Shown: positions 55,201-64,000 of the stretch, one piece after another
How positions within the stretch are numbered: the first letter of the stretch is position 1
Layout of the letters: the number at the start of each line of letters is the position of its first letter
Source of the DNA: Gordius sp. MW1
Taxonomy: Eukaryota > Nematomorpha > Gordioida > Gordea > Gordiidae
Assembly: GCA_964036665.1 (NCBI GenBank)
Contig: OZ038526.1
Location: forward strand, 29,140,001 to 29,204,000
DNA length: 64,000 nucleotides
Reading direction: 5' to 3'
Notes under the pieces: generated by a model
The model's input: the letters and a program-made list of their open reading frames with translations, nothing else
Told to the model about the DNA's origin: nothing
The model's database searches: none
Made by a program: the position numbers and the translations under genes

Positions 55201-57256
55201 TTAAGAATCTTACCAACAGCAGGTTCTTGTTCTACATGATTAACTGTTTTGACACAAAATTTAAATATTGTGCCTTTTCCTTTATTCAAATTGATCGAGG
55301 AATTTAATGAAATGCCTACGTTTATAACCACAAGAAAAATTCTGGAAAAATATATTAACGCGTAAAAATACTTAATGGTTGTTGAATATAAGTGCTCATA
55401 GTTAAAACACTTATTTCATAATATTTAGTATATAATGCGATATTAGAAATTAAAAAATATTTTTTCCGAAATCCGCGGGGGGGGGGGGGTTGAACCCCAA
55501 ATTCACCCCCTTGCGTACGCCACTGGGTTTTAGGCTACTAGACCAAAGGTTTTTTGGTCTGATTTTCTATGGTCGACCTCTAGGCTTAGTCAAAATTTAA
55601 AAAAATAGACGAGAGTCGATTGTTGTCTTTTTCAACCGATTTCTCTAAACAAATTTGGACTATAAATATTGAATTTTGTGGTGATGACACCGGATTTGCG
55701 AAAAATGGCTTATAAAAACTGAAATGTTTATATCATATATTCATAGACTAGATAGACTGCTCATCAACGCACAAAATGTGTACCCCTTTTTTCCACCATT
55801 TTGAAAGGCACATTGTAAAGTGGTGATCATATAGAAATTCGTAATTTTCGCAAATTAAATAATCTTAAAAAGGTAAATAAAAAAATATTGAATTAAAATT
55901 AAATAATCTTAAAAAGGTAAATAAAAAATATTGAATTGGGTAGATGTCAAAAACAGCATTTTAAAATAAATATCATTTAAAAATATAGCGCCATCAATAT
56001 TAATTGCTATTTTGTATAATATTAATTTATTGACGTTCGTTTTAATTTATAAACTAGGGAGGAAGGTAAATTGACTGTTATAGGGCAAAATTACATGGTT
56101 AAAATACGCCAGTTGCCCTCTTCAACATGGAGGAAAATTTGACACACAATTAACCATATGCAACATATGGCTTGAGCAGTCTATCTAGTCTGTGCATATA
56201 TCATAATATGATTTGCTGACCGATTACATAATAGTCAATATTTGTTAAAAGTTTCCATTGCGGGATGAGTATTTTGTAATTGGTATATATGGTAAAACTG
56301 TGAGTATCACTTGGCCGCATTATAAAAACCATTGGTTTTTAAAGGAATAATAATTTAATAATATAATTTACATTTAGTACACGTCAGATTATAAAGGGCA
56401 TTTCGTAGGGTCTGCTGATATACTGAGCTCTATATCGGAGAAGATTTTTGTCCTGTTTCCATATTTGGAAATAGTAATTAATTTAATAATGGTTACCATG
56501 CGCCTCCACATTGCGGTTAAATTATGTATATAAATAAGAAACTTAATATGACATTTTATAATGTTGCCCTACAAATCTGCCTCTCATTGAATGTTGCGTA
56601 AATTATATTAATTTTAGTTTATAAATCTAAGGAGTAAGGGCTATAAATTCAGCAAACCCTAACCATTCAATTAGTTATAAAATAATAATGAATTTGAAGG
56701 GCAGTTTACAATCGGCCGTCAAAAACTACTTCGCCAAAAATGCAACTGTTTAAAATGGCATAAGGTTTATAAAAAATATGTATAGAAAAATTTAATATTC
56801 TTTTCAACTAAACATGTGATGAATATATCAAAACATTTAAATTTACAAAAGACCAAAATTAGTAATATAAATGTATTTAAAAAACAAACGACACAGGCTT
56901 ACCTCAATTATCGCCGCAAATCGACCGTGGGCTGGAACGTGTGGGGCGTTATTCTAGATGCAATAGGCGGTAGTTTCAGCTTAACCCAGATGTTCCTTAT
57001 ATCTTGCGCTATCGCTCCACCAACTACGATTCCCCTAGCAGTCGTGCAATCCAATTGCGTGCGAGATTTGTTTTCCGGCAATCCGACTAAAATGCTCTTG
57101 GGCATAACATCCTTGGTCTACGACGCTATTATGGTTTATCAGCATTACGTCTTATACCCTGATTTGTCTGCTGACACTTATCAAGAAATTCCTGGTAATA
57201 CCTTAATCCCCGAGGAACACGGCCCTGATGATGGGGGACATTTGGAAGATGGATAG
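52247..57256 (+). CDS. CTNS: Cystinosin (lysosomal cystine-proton cotransporter), four recognised exons
   Basis: Exons: to 52,437 (5' limit uncertain, in frame from about 52,247), 52,476-52,725, 52,864-53,034 and 56,897-57,256. They join in phase. Exon 1 holds the first PQ-loop (FGWTYFVAWTVSFYPQLYTN), exon 2 VIGLNLDFLTLNITGFLCYS and NDVVFSLHALVISM, exon 3 GKSLIGFIYL and SYVKVFITAIKYIPQ. Exon 4 completes the second PQ-loop (AYLNYRRKSTVGWNVWGVIL, DAIGGSFSLTQMFL) and ends in an acidic tail (EEHGPDDGGHLEDG). Family role: exports cystine from lysosomes with protons. The usual GYDQL-type sorting tail is not evident. The glycosylated N-terminal luminal domain and signal peptide were not found: upstream exons may lie beyond the LTR element at 49.5-52.15 kb, or be lost. 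The recognised frames carry no stops. Confidence 0.9.
52438..52475 (+). other. 38-bp cystinosin intron
   Basis: GTACCT...GGTTGTTATAG. Removal joins NFMRK-S to VIGLNLDF, the conserved sequence after the first PQ-loop, with the Ser codon split AG|T. Confidence 0.9.
54828..55091. repeat. CGTAGCC-type MITE in the cystinosin intron
   Basis: Begins GGGGCGTAGGCAGGATTTT and ends CAAAACCTGGCTACGCCCATGG, with two G tracts and the GGCAAAACGTT/AACGTTTCGCCCC halves. It is probably two copies fused end to end. Confidence 0.75.
55742..56194. mobile_element. hAT-type MITE with 8-bp target duplication
   Basis: A 22-bp inverted repeat beginning CATAGACTAGATAGACTG at 55,742, with its complement ending CTATCTAGTCTGTG at 56,194. 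Flanking octamers are CATATATT (55,734-55,741) and CATATATC (56,195-56,202), 7 of 8 matching. Contains a tandem duplication of about 55 bp (near 55,853-55,937) and no coding frame. Confidence 0.75.
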
Positions 57257-57821
57257 CCTTTTCGCGCAATGTAAAATTTAGTCAAAATCCTTCAAAAATT
57301 AACATTATAATATCTTTTTTCTCTTTAATCCCATACCTCATGATTTTAGCAGCTATGGTCTATATTTGGAGGATAAGACTCGTGCGAAGATAATTTGATT
57401 GGGCGTGTTTGTTTCTGTTTTAGATGAAGATCGAAAACGCATTTTATACCTCACCAGCATTATTTGCTGCTTTTTTATATTTATCGTCGTTTTTAAAACC
57501 ATATCTCCTATTAAAATTAACTATTTTATACTTTTTTGTTTTACACAACAGTCATGGATCTTAATTTACGGAAATCATGTTAACTTATACATTGTATTAT
57601 TTTATAATATGGCGATTATGTTTTTGTTATATATCTAATATATAAAATTCATTTTATTAAATAAATAAAAAGCTAGTAGACATTCATATTGAAAAGTGCA
57701 ATATTTGTTAGCTAATATTTGCGATTATTTTGCCTTTAAATTGGTGCCCTTTAAAAAGGAGCATTAATTTTGGAATTAACATCGACTTAGAACGGCTTTA
57801 TATTCCATATTATACACTTTT
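57257..57821. other. 3' flank of cystinosin
   Basis: Probable 3' untranslated and intergenic sequence. A short hydrophobic frame at about 57,400-57,640 has no recognisable similarity. A candidate polyadenylation signal AAATAAATAAA lies at 57,659-57,669. Confidence 0.4.
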
Positions 57822-59670
57822 AATTGCTATGCAATTTATGGGCTCGTTTTTTGGTGTCCGTCCGTTGTCCGTCCGTCCGTTACCCTATCTATTTGCATTG
57901 GGTATATTAGGTTATCGCTTTTTTAAATTAATGCATGAGAAAGAGGTGCCCCACCCCTCATCTCTATCTCCCTCGGTGTGTTATATATAAGATTTGTTAA
58001 ATTATCTATTATATAATAAACATAAATAAAAGTTGTTTACTTTTAATTGCTATGCAATTTAACTAGTTATATAATACACATAAATAAAAATTGTTTACTT
58101 TTAATTGCTATGCAATTTAACTAGTTTTTGTTATATAATAAACATAGATAAAAGTTGTTTACTTTTAATGCTATGCAATTTAACTAGTTATATAATAAAC
58201 ATAAATAAAAGTTGTTTACTTTTTAATTGTTATGCAATTTAACTAGTTTTGGGGTTAGAATCCCGGAGTTTTTTTGACTCTTATGATTGTGCTTGTTACT
58301 ATCATTGATAATAAGAATTTTTGGCCGTCCGCTGGCTGCTGACCAATGAAAAAAATGACCATTGGCCAAAATGTGAATCGAAATTATTTTTTTCGTTTTT
58401 TTGACTATTATGATTGTTCCTGTTTCTACCATTGCTATTATGACTTTTTGGCCGTTCGCTGGCTGCTGACCAATGTTATATAATAAACATAAATAAAAGT
58501 TGTTTACTTTTAATTGCTATGCAATTTAATTAGTTTTTGGGTTAGAATCCCGGAGTTTTTTTTGACTCTTATGATTGTTCTTGTTACTATCATTGATAAT
58601 AAGACTTTTTGGCCGTCCGTTGGCTGCTGACCAATGGAAAAAATGACCATTGGCCAAAATGTGAATCCGAGTTTATTTTTTCGTTTTTTTTGACTATTAT
58701 GATTGTTCCTGTTATGACCATTGCTATTATGACTTTTTGGCCGTCCGCTGGCTCCTGACCGATGGAAAAAATGACCATTGGCCAAAATGTGAATCGAAAT
58801 TATTTTTTTCGTTTTTTTGACTATTATGATTGTTCCTGTTCCTACCATTGCTATTATGACTTTTTGGCCGTCCGCTGGCTGCTACCAATGGAATAAAATG
58901 ACCATTGGCCAAAATGTGATTCGAAAACTTTTTTTTCGTTTTTTTTTGACTATTATGAATTTATATCCACTTTTACCGTGTCCTGGCTGCTGACCAATGG
59001 AAAAAAATGACCATTGGCCAAAATGTGATTCGAAAATTTTTTTTTCGTTTTTTTTACTCTTATGAATTTATATCCACTTTTACCGTGTGCTGGCTGCTGA
59101 CCAATGGAAAAAAATGACCATTGGCCAAAGAGAGGATCAAAATTTTTTTTTCCGTTTTTTTGGCTATCATTGACTTATAGACTATCTGTTGGTACTGACC
59201 AATAGAGAAAAAGTGACCATTGGCCAAATTTTTGATTTTTTTAATTAAAAATTGTTCAAATTCAACAAAAAATTGCTCCCAACAATTCTGCAAATTCTTA
59301 ACATTGTGTTGTTTTATAATATAATGTTTGTTAGACCCATAATCACTAAAGGCCATAAAAACTAATGTAATACGCAACTAGATGCAAACACTAAATCTAA
59401 CCCTAACCCTTGCCTATATTACATTTTGCCTTTATTACATTTTGCCTATAATGGAAAATTTGTATAAATAATTAATTAATCATTAGGCATTTAATACCCC
59501 CCTATAGGCATTCTCGCCCCTTCCCACCTTTCTCGCCCATAAATTGCATAGCAAATATGATACATTTATACGAAGTACAGATGAGTCGTCCCCCCTTCCC
59601 TTCCCCTCTTTCCTTCCCCTCTTCCCTTCCCTTCTCCCCCTTCCCACGAGGGCCGAAGGCCCGAGTTTTT
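57822..59670. mobile_element. Helentron/DINE-like element, copy 2
   Basis: Inverted repeat with core GCTATGCAATTTATGGGC at 57,822-57,843 and its complement at 59,535-59,556. A GTCCGTCC microsatellite (57,856-57,880) is followed by several direct repeats of AATTGCTATGCAATTTAACT (58,040-58,260 and 58,510), the same ~110-bp minisatellite as copy 1, a CTAACCCTAACCC stretch, and a pyrimidine tract closing in the GGGCC-GAA-GGCCC hairpin (59,650-59,662). It lacks the 1.5-kb extra segment of copy 1, so it shows the simpler arrangement. Confidence 0.68.
58262..59240. repeat. Minisatellite core of Helentron-like copy 2
   Basis: About eight units of the CTGACCAATGG...GACCATTGGCCAAAATGTGA repeat, interrupted near 58,475-58,560 by another TTAATTGCTATGCAATTTAA block. 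Open frames through it are artefacts of the repeat. Confidence 0.88.
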
Positions 59671-60100
59671 TTGATATAAGCCTTGACATTTGGCTAATTT
59701 GTCTCTAAATATGATTTTTTGTATCGATAATACATATTTTATTCGTACTAGGACAATATCTAGCTAAACATGTTTCCCACCCAATTTGCATCTTATGGTG
59801 CCATGTCAAAAAAACTTAATATTACGCCCAAGGCAATAAATATTAAATGGGATAAGTGGTAACTTTGCTTGACTTTTATGCTCGGATTTTTTGCACTTAA
59901 AAAATTTAGTTGCCTTTGACTTCCAAGTTCTTACGCGCATAAAAGAAGCATTAATGTTCTTTAAAATATTCTTTATAAGCATATCGCTTTTAACATATAT
60001 ACAACGAACGTAAATGAATGCCCTAGAAATGTAATGAACAAACAAGTTTTTTTTGCAATTAGATATATTAAAATTTTCAATTGTTAATTAGAGTTCAGTA
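59671..60100. other. AT-rich spacer
   Basis: No gene or repeat recognised. Confidence 0.35.
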
Positions 60101-60109
60101 GTTGTTGGA

Positions 60110-62310
60110 GACCTTCTGAACCCTGATGGGCGTGATTTACATTGCCGTCTGCATGGGATCTTACAGTATATGTATATATGTGCAGGAACTACCTTCCATG
60201 GTCCGAAGTCCGTGTGCAAAAATGAAGGGTTGGCGTCAGGTCGGACACCGTCTGTAAAAACAATTCTAAAATCATGATAGTTTCAAACAAAACTTTACAA
60301 CGGAAAGCTAGGAGTCCTCAACAAACGATTCGCACTGCACATACCACCCTTGAAATGTATAACACTAGGGTACCGGCCTGACTTAAACGAGGCGATTAAG
60401 GAAATTAGTTATGGATAGAATGCAAATAACGTGCTGGAATGTGGGCACGTGAGAAGGACACAAACCATTCTACAGAGGGTCACAGAAACGGGGTCGGTAT
60501 CGTTCTAAGCGAATGGTTTAAAGACAAGTTGGTGGATGTCAAGCGTTGTTCAGACAGATTAATGTGGGAAGGATTCCAGATCAGGGAGGCCTCCTAAACG
60601 TTATGTGCTCCTTTAACTGGGCCTTGAATCAGAGAAAGACATATTCTTCGATTCTTTGGAAAAGGAAATACTAGGAATATGACTAGAAAAATTTATTTTT
60701 GGGGGCGGACTTTAACGACCACGTAGGGTAAGATCGCCTCACGTATTAAGGAAATCATGAAGGCTATGGCATGGCCTCAAGAACAAAGAAGAGGAACAAC
60801 TTCTTCAAGTACCCCAAGCATACATGGCCAACATTAACACTTATTTTCAAAAACGCGAAAATCATATTGTGACTTAAAGAAGTGGGAACCATTTCAAATT
60901 AACTATTGTATTTGCTCATACGGCGAAAGGGTATGGACTATGGAGGATTAAAGAATGCAAAGTAATACCAAGAGAATCGCCAGGAAACATTGTCCCCTTG
61001 ATATGGATCTTAAATGTATCTTCCGAAACTCGAATTCGACGAACGAAAAATACCATCAAAAAGCCTCCTCACTCTTAGGTGCAAGGAAGTTACAAAGGAA
61101 CGTAGACGACGATTAAAAGACGCAACTAAGGACATAAAGGAAACATTGATTTGAGTTCTAGGACAGATTAAAGGAAGGAAAGCTATGAATAGGGAATTAG
61201 GGTGGTGGAATCGATCGGTAAACGATTTCATCCAAAGAAATATAATCTATATAGACGGTGGCATAAATCAAAAAAGTTCGGGCGATTATCAAGAGTATAG
61301 GGAGGCAAAGAGAGCCGCGAAAAGGCTGTTGCAATAGCGGGAGATGGCAGACAAACTGGATCATAAAGGGGCGTCAGGCGTACAAATTGGCCAAAATAAG
61401 TGAAAAGCAAGGTCGCGATGTCGGAGTCCTTAATAGTCAATTACAAAAAGGGTTAAACCTTTTTCAAGCCTAAAGAAATAATGGAAAGATATTTCAATCC
61501 CGATATTAAGCCAAACATAAATATGGTCGAACTCTTTTCAGTAGGATAAAGTTAGTACAAAGATGGAAAAAGGAAGAGCTAATGATTCAGATGTAACTCC
61601 TATGGAGGCATTTATATTTAGAATGCCGCGACGAAGGAGTGAACCCCTTTGACAAGGTATGGTAAAACAACGCATTCATATTCAATGGAGAGGGAGCACC
61701 ATGGTTTGAGGTCAGCAATCGAAAAACGGTACAAATTAAGCTAAACGTCACAGGGACCCAAAAGCTAGATTTCCATCTAAAGTTTTCAAAAATAGAGAGG
61801 TTTAGACACTTCGGCTCGATACTAAATCATGCGCAACAGAATTCAATGCCCGCGTCCAAGAGCATGGCTTATATGGCGAAGTCTCCATTATAATGTGCGA
61901 CAAGAAAAGGCCGACATGATTAAAGAACAAAACTTACAGATTCATCGTAAGATCGGTGTTGCTCTATGGAAGTGAAACATGCACACTAAACTTTACCTCA
62001 CAGAGATGAGAATGATACGGTGGAGCTTGGGGTATACTAAACTCGATCATATGACTAATGACTTTCTCGCGGACATGATTAATTAAAATCGGCTAAGGTG
62101 CTATGGGTATATACTAAAAAGGGAGACGAATGACATAAATCTAAAAATAAGGTATCCGGGAAGAGAGGAAGAGGACGAACTCGTGTTACGTGGAAGGGGC
62201 TCGAAAGTTATGAAAACAAAAGGATTAGTCAAGACATGGCACTCACCCGGTCAAGATGGAAGAAACTCATTTAACAAAACGCCACGACTGTGGGACCAAA
62301 TAATGATATA
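60110..62310 (+). pseudogene. RTE-like non-LTR retrotransposon, decayed
   Basis: From the 5' end: MQITCWNVGT (about 60,418), the start of an apurinic-type endonuclease; GVGIVLSEWFKDKLVDVKR (about 60,490); GADFNDHVG (about 60,700), the GDFN motif; then long decayed RT sequence with no clear catalytic box. Near the end come the tail region NRLRCYGYILKRETNDI and RGR-x-R-V-T-W (about 62,085-62,200), then a Pro-Gly-Gln-rich end as in the 25-kb fragment. Stops and frameshifts are frequent. The 3' end may be near 62,310. Confidence 0.6.
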
Positions 62311-62445
62311 GAAGAAGATCTATATATGTGTAGGAAATAACATTTCGCTACTTGAAAATTGGAGTGCTCTATGTGCACAAAACTCGGGACTGAGAAAATT
62401 GATTTAAAAGTTTGAAATAATAAAATTTAAACTTTTTATTCATAA

Positions 62446-62484
62446 CTAGATGTGCCCGGCCAAGCGTTGCTTTGGCTTAGTCCT
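62446..62484 (-). mobile_element. Helitron 3' terminus (hairpin plus CTAG)
   Basis: Read on the minus strand: GCCAA-AGCAACGC-TTGGC hairpin, CCGGGCACAT, then CTAG followed by T. A hairpin about ten bases before a CTRR end, with a T after it, is the Helitron 3' signature. Only the terminal portion is recognised; the body would extend to higher coordinates. Confidence 0.65.
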
Positions 62485-63016
62485 TAATTAGCTAAATAAT
62501 TAGTATGAATTAATAAAACATTTATGGAAAATTTTGGGTCAATCGTTTATGATGTAAAAAAATAGAGGAAAAGGCATACTATTCATAATTAAATAGATTT
62601 GTAATAGTTTAAAAACTTATAAGGTATTTGTGATTTTATATGTTGAAAAGTGCGATGTTAACGATAATGTGCATAGTGGGGTAACAAAATTTATAAACCA
62701 CTGCACTGATGTATAAAAGTTAGTTATAATGTTCGACAATGTATAGAAAATATTTTAGTACAGCGTTTATAGTTGTTTATTGTCATAGCCTAAAATCTAT
62801 ATCAAAACGAAGAGATATTAAAAGATCTCCTTCAAATTTGGTTAAATGAAGGCTTTTATAATATTTGTTAAAATGAGAAATAATTAGAAATTATACAAAT
62901 TTCCGCGAGTATAATGGAAGCGAAAATTTATGTATGAGAAAAAAAATTAGAAAGATAGTTATATCGTTATACCTAGTAAAACATTGATCAGGTGAAGGTG
63001 TTATAGGTGAGGTATG
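62485..63016. other. AT-rich sequence
   Basis: No gene recognised. It may be the body of the non-autonomous Helitron ending at 62,446, or an intron of the minus-strand gene that follows. Confidence 0.35.
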
Positions 63017-63017
63017 A

Positions 63018-63735
63018 TTATAATAAAAAACAGTATAAAGATAAAAGTATAAAGTAAAGAAATAAATATAATAAGTTTAGACCTGCAAATGGAGTTTTCA
63101 CTCTATCCGAAAACCTGTCGATAGTGTCGTCGAAGCATTCAATAGATTTCCCAAGCGAGAGTGGGAATTCGGCTTCGTGTCTCTGATAGGGGGGTATAGA
63201 GGGGTTCTTGTCGTACGCTTTTTTTAGAGCCTTAAGTCTCTTCTTAAGTAATTCTAGATTGGTAGGTTCATGCACCGGGGAGACTTTAGCCTCTTCTGCT
63301 TCAATTATCTTCTTGAGCTCGGCATCGGTAAGCATGTGTACTTTAGTCGGCTGAACATTAGGGCCCCAGTGCGCAATGTCTTCGGCTGATTCGTAAATCT
63401 GGGAAGACGTGGCTCGATCCATGGGGTTCTGTCTTGTTTCTCTGTGAAAGGAGGGTCCCGGAAGCCTAGATTCCAGCAACGCTTCTATACGGTTCATTTT
63501 ACTAGCCCAGCCGGCAATCAATAAGTTCAGCTGGAATGCCAAAGGCATTGGTTTCTTTTCAGGTGATTTTAACGGAGATATAATAGCTTCCGTGACAACA
63601 TCAGATTCCGCAATCACTTTATCCGTTTGGCCAGGGGGGATATAATTATTCAAGAAGGAGGTTTGGGAGAACATATCGTTCAGGGGAATAAGGGTTTGGA
63701 CCGTGGACACAGTGAATGTACCGGGGGTGACAAAG
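63018..63735 (-). CDS. Unidentified protein-coding exon or gag-like ORF
   Basis: An open minus-strand frame of about 238 codons, with a less AT-rich composition than its surroundings. First ATG at 63,674; the frame is open upstream to about 63,735 (SNDHLTFVTPGTFTVSTVQT). The product is charged and Pro-rich: LLIAGWASKMNRIEALLESR, LTDAELKKIIEAEEAKV, a Lys-rich LLKKRLKALKKAYDKNP, and GKSIECFDDTIDRFSDRVKT. A donor-like CAG|GTCTAA near 63,084 would end the exon after TPFAG; the remaining hydrophobic C-terminus (LLYLFLYFILLSLYCFLL) would then be intron read-through. No domain recognised; host gene exon or retroelement gag are both possible. Confidence 0.4.
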
Positions 63736-63759
63736 GTAAGGTGGTCATTACTAAATCCT

Positions 63760-64000
63760 TCTTAGCTCTTGGCATAAGGGATGAAAAAGGATGGATAGGG
63801 ATAAAACACACAAGTTTTGGGGATTACAATAGCTGGCGCAAAAACGGTTAGCGACAGAGAAACAAGATAAAATTGGTAAAAAGGTGGTCTCCAATTATAG
63901 TTTGTTTTCCTTTTTCATTCCTGGAACAAAGTAATTCCTTTCGAATCCTAGACCTCAAGCTCAGAGAAGGGCGCCAGCGCCAAGAAAGAAAGGGGCGCCT
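63760..64000. other. Window edge, no feature recognised
   Basis: Moderately GC-rich sequence running off the window. GGGCGCCAGCGCCAAGAAAG near the edge recalls an LTR/primer-binding-site boundary but cannot be judged without the next bases. Confidence 0.3.

Larger units (their letters stand above)
53035..56896 (+). other. 3.9-kb cystinosin intron filled with repeats
   Basis: Donor CCACAG|GTAATT, acceptor ACACAG|GCTTAC. It is about 100 times longer than the 38-bp intron upstream. Contents: CCCGA-rich blocks at 53,455-53,545 and 54,080-54,185, a CGTAGCC-type MITE (54,828-55,091), a fragment of another (about 55,476-55,527), and a hAT-type MITE (55,742-56,194). The remainder is AT-rich with no other gene. 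Confidence 0.8.

Noticed and set aside
57399..57638. Small membrane protein downstream of cystinosin
   Set aside because: Hydrophobicity of an AT-rich frame; no similarity, and it overlaps the likely 3' untranslated region.
61010..61440. Two minus-strand frames inside the RTE copy
   Set aside because: Antisense shadows of decayed plus-strand retrotransposon coding sequence.

Overview
The window is AT-rich nuclear DNA from an animal, most likely an invertebrate. Three animal gene families support this: a single-exon rhodopsin-like GPCR (194-1459, minus), a multi-exon cystinosin gene (52.2-57.3 kb, plus), and kinesin light chain sequence (50.99-51.70 kb) lying inside a retroelement. Introns are very short: 38 bp in cystinosin and 34-58 bp inside transposon genes. 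I do not try to name the species. Tiny introns are known from several compact invertebrate lineages, so they do not decide it.

Most of the window is mobile DNA, often nested. From left to right: the GPCR; a CCCGA-rich repeat carrying a small MITE (3.1-3.6 kb); a hAT transposon nested in a relative (4.06-6.28 kb, inner copy with an exact 8-bp target duplication); a Helentron/DINE-like element with a ~110-bp minisatellite core (6.9-10.2 kb); an integrase plus OTU-protease DNA transposon of Ginger type (about 11.6-16.9 kb) with a pogo-like element in one of its introns (12.38-14.04 kb); a field of GC-tailed palindromic MITEs (17.1-18.5 kb); and a retrotransposon with an R2-type restriction-like endonuclease (19.1-24.6 kb) split cleanly by a second Ginger/OTU element (21,487-24,172). 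Next come an RTE-like fragment (25 kb), more MITEs, a possible small host gene (26.85-27.5 kb, minus), two more copies of the endonuclease retrotransposon (30.5-32.7 and 37.0-39.3 kb, minus) and TIR elements between them.

The right half holds a chimeric tandem LTR element with one 5-bp target duplication (40,415-43,131); an autonomous Helitron remnant (43.6-47.95 kb, minus) interrupted by a 5'-truncated copy of the endonuclease retrotransposon with a 19-bp duplication; the 3' end of another LTR element (48.5-49.3 kb, minus); a short-LTR Gypsy-like element (49,528-52,150) in which kinesin light chain coding sequence replaces reverse transcriptase, RNase H and the integrase core; cystinosin, with a 3.9-kb MITE-filled intron; a second Helentron-like element (57.8-59.7 kb); a decayed RTE element (60.1-62.3 kb); a Helitron 3' terminus (62.45 kb); and an unidentified ORF (63.0-63.7 kb, minus).

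The observations most worth following are the kinesin light chain capture by an LTR retrotransposon, the two intron-rich OTU-encoding integrase transposons, and the nesting order that gives a relative history of the locus. Only the GPCR, the cystinosin exons and possibly the 27-kb and 63-kb genes look like host genes; nearly all transposon proteins are broken by stops or frameshifts.
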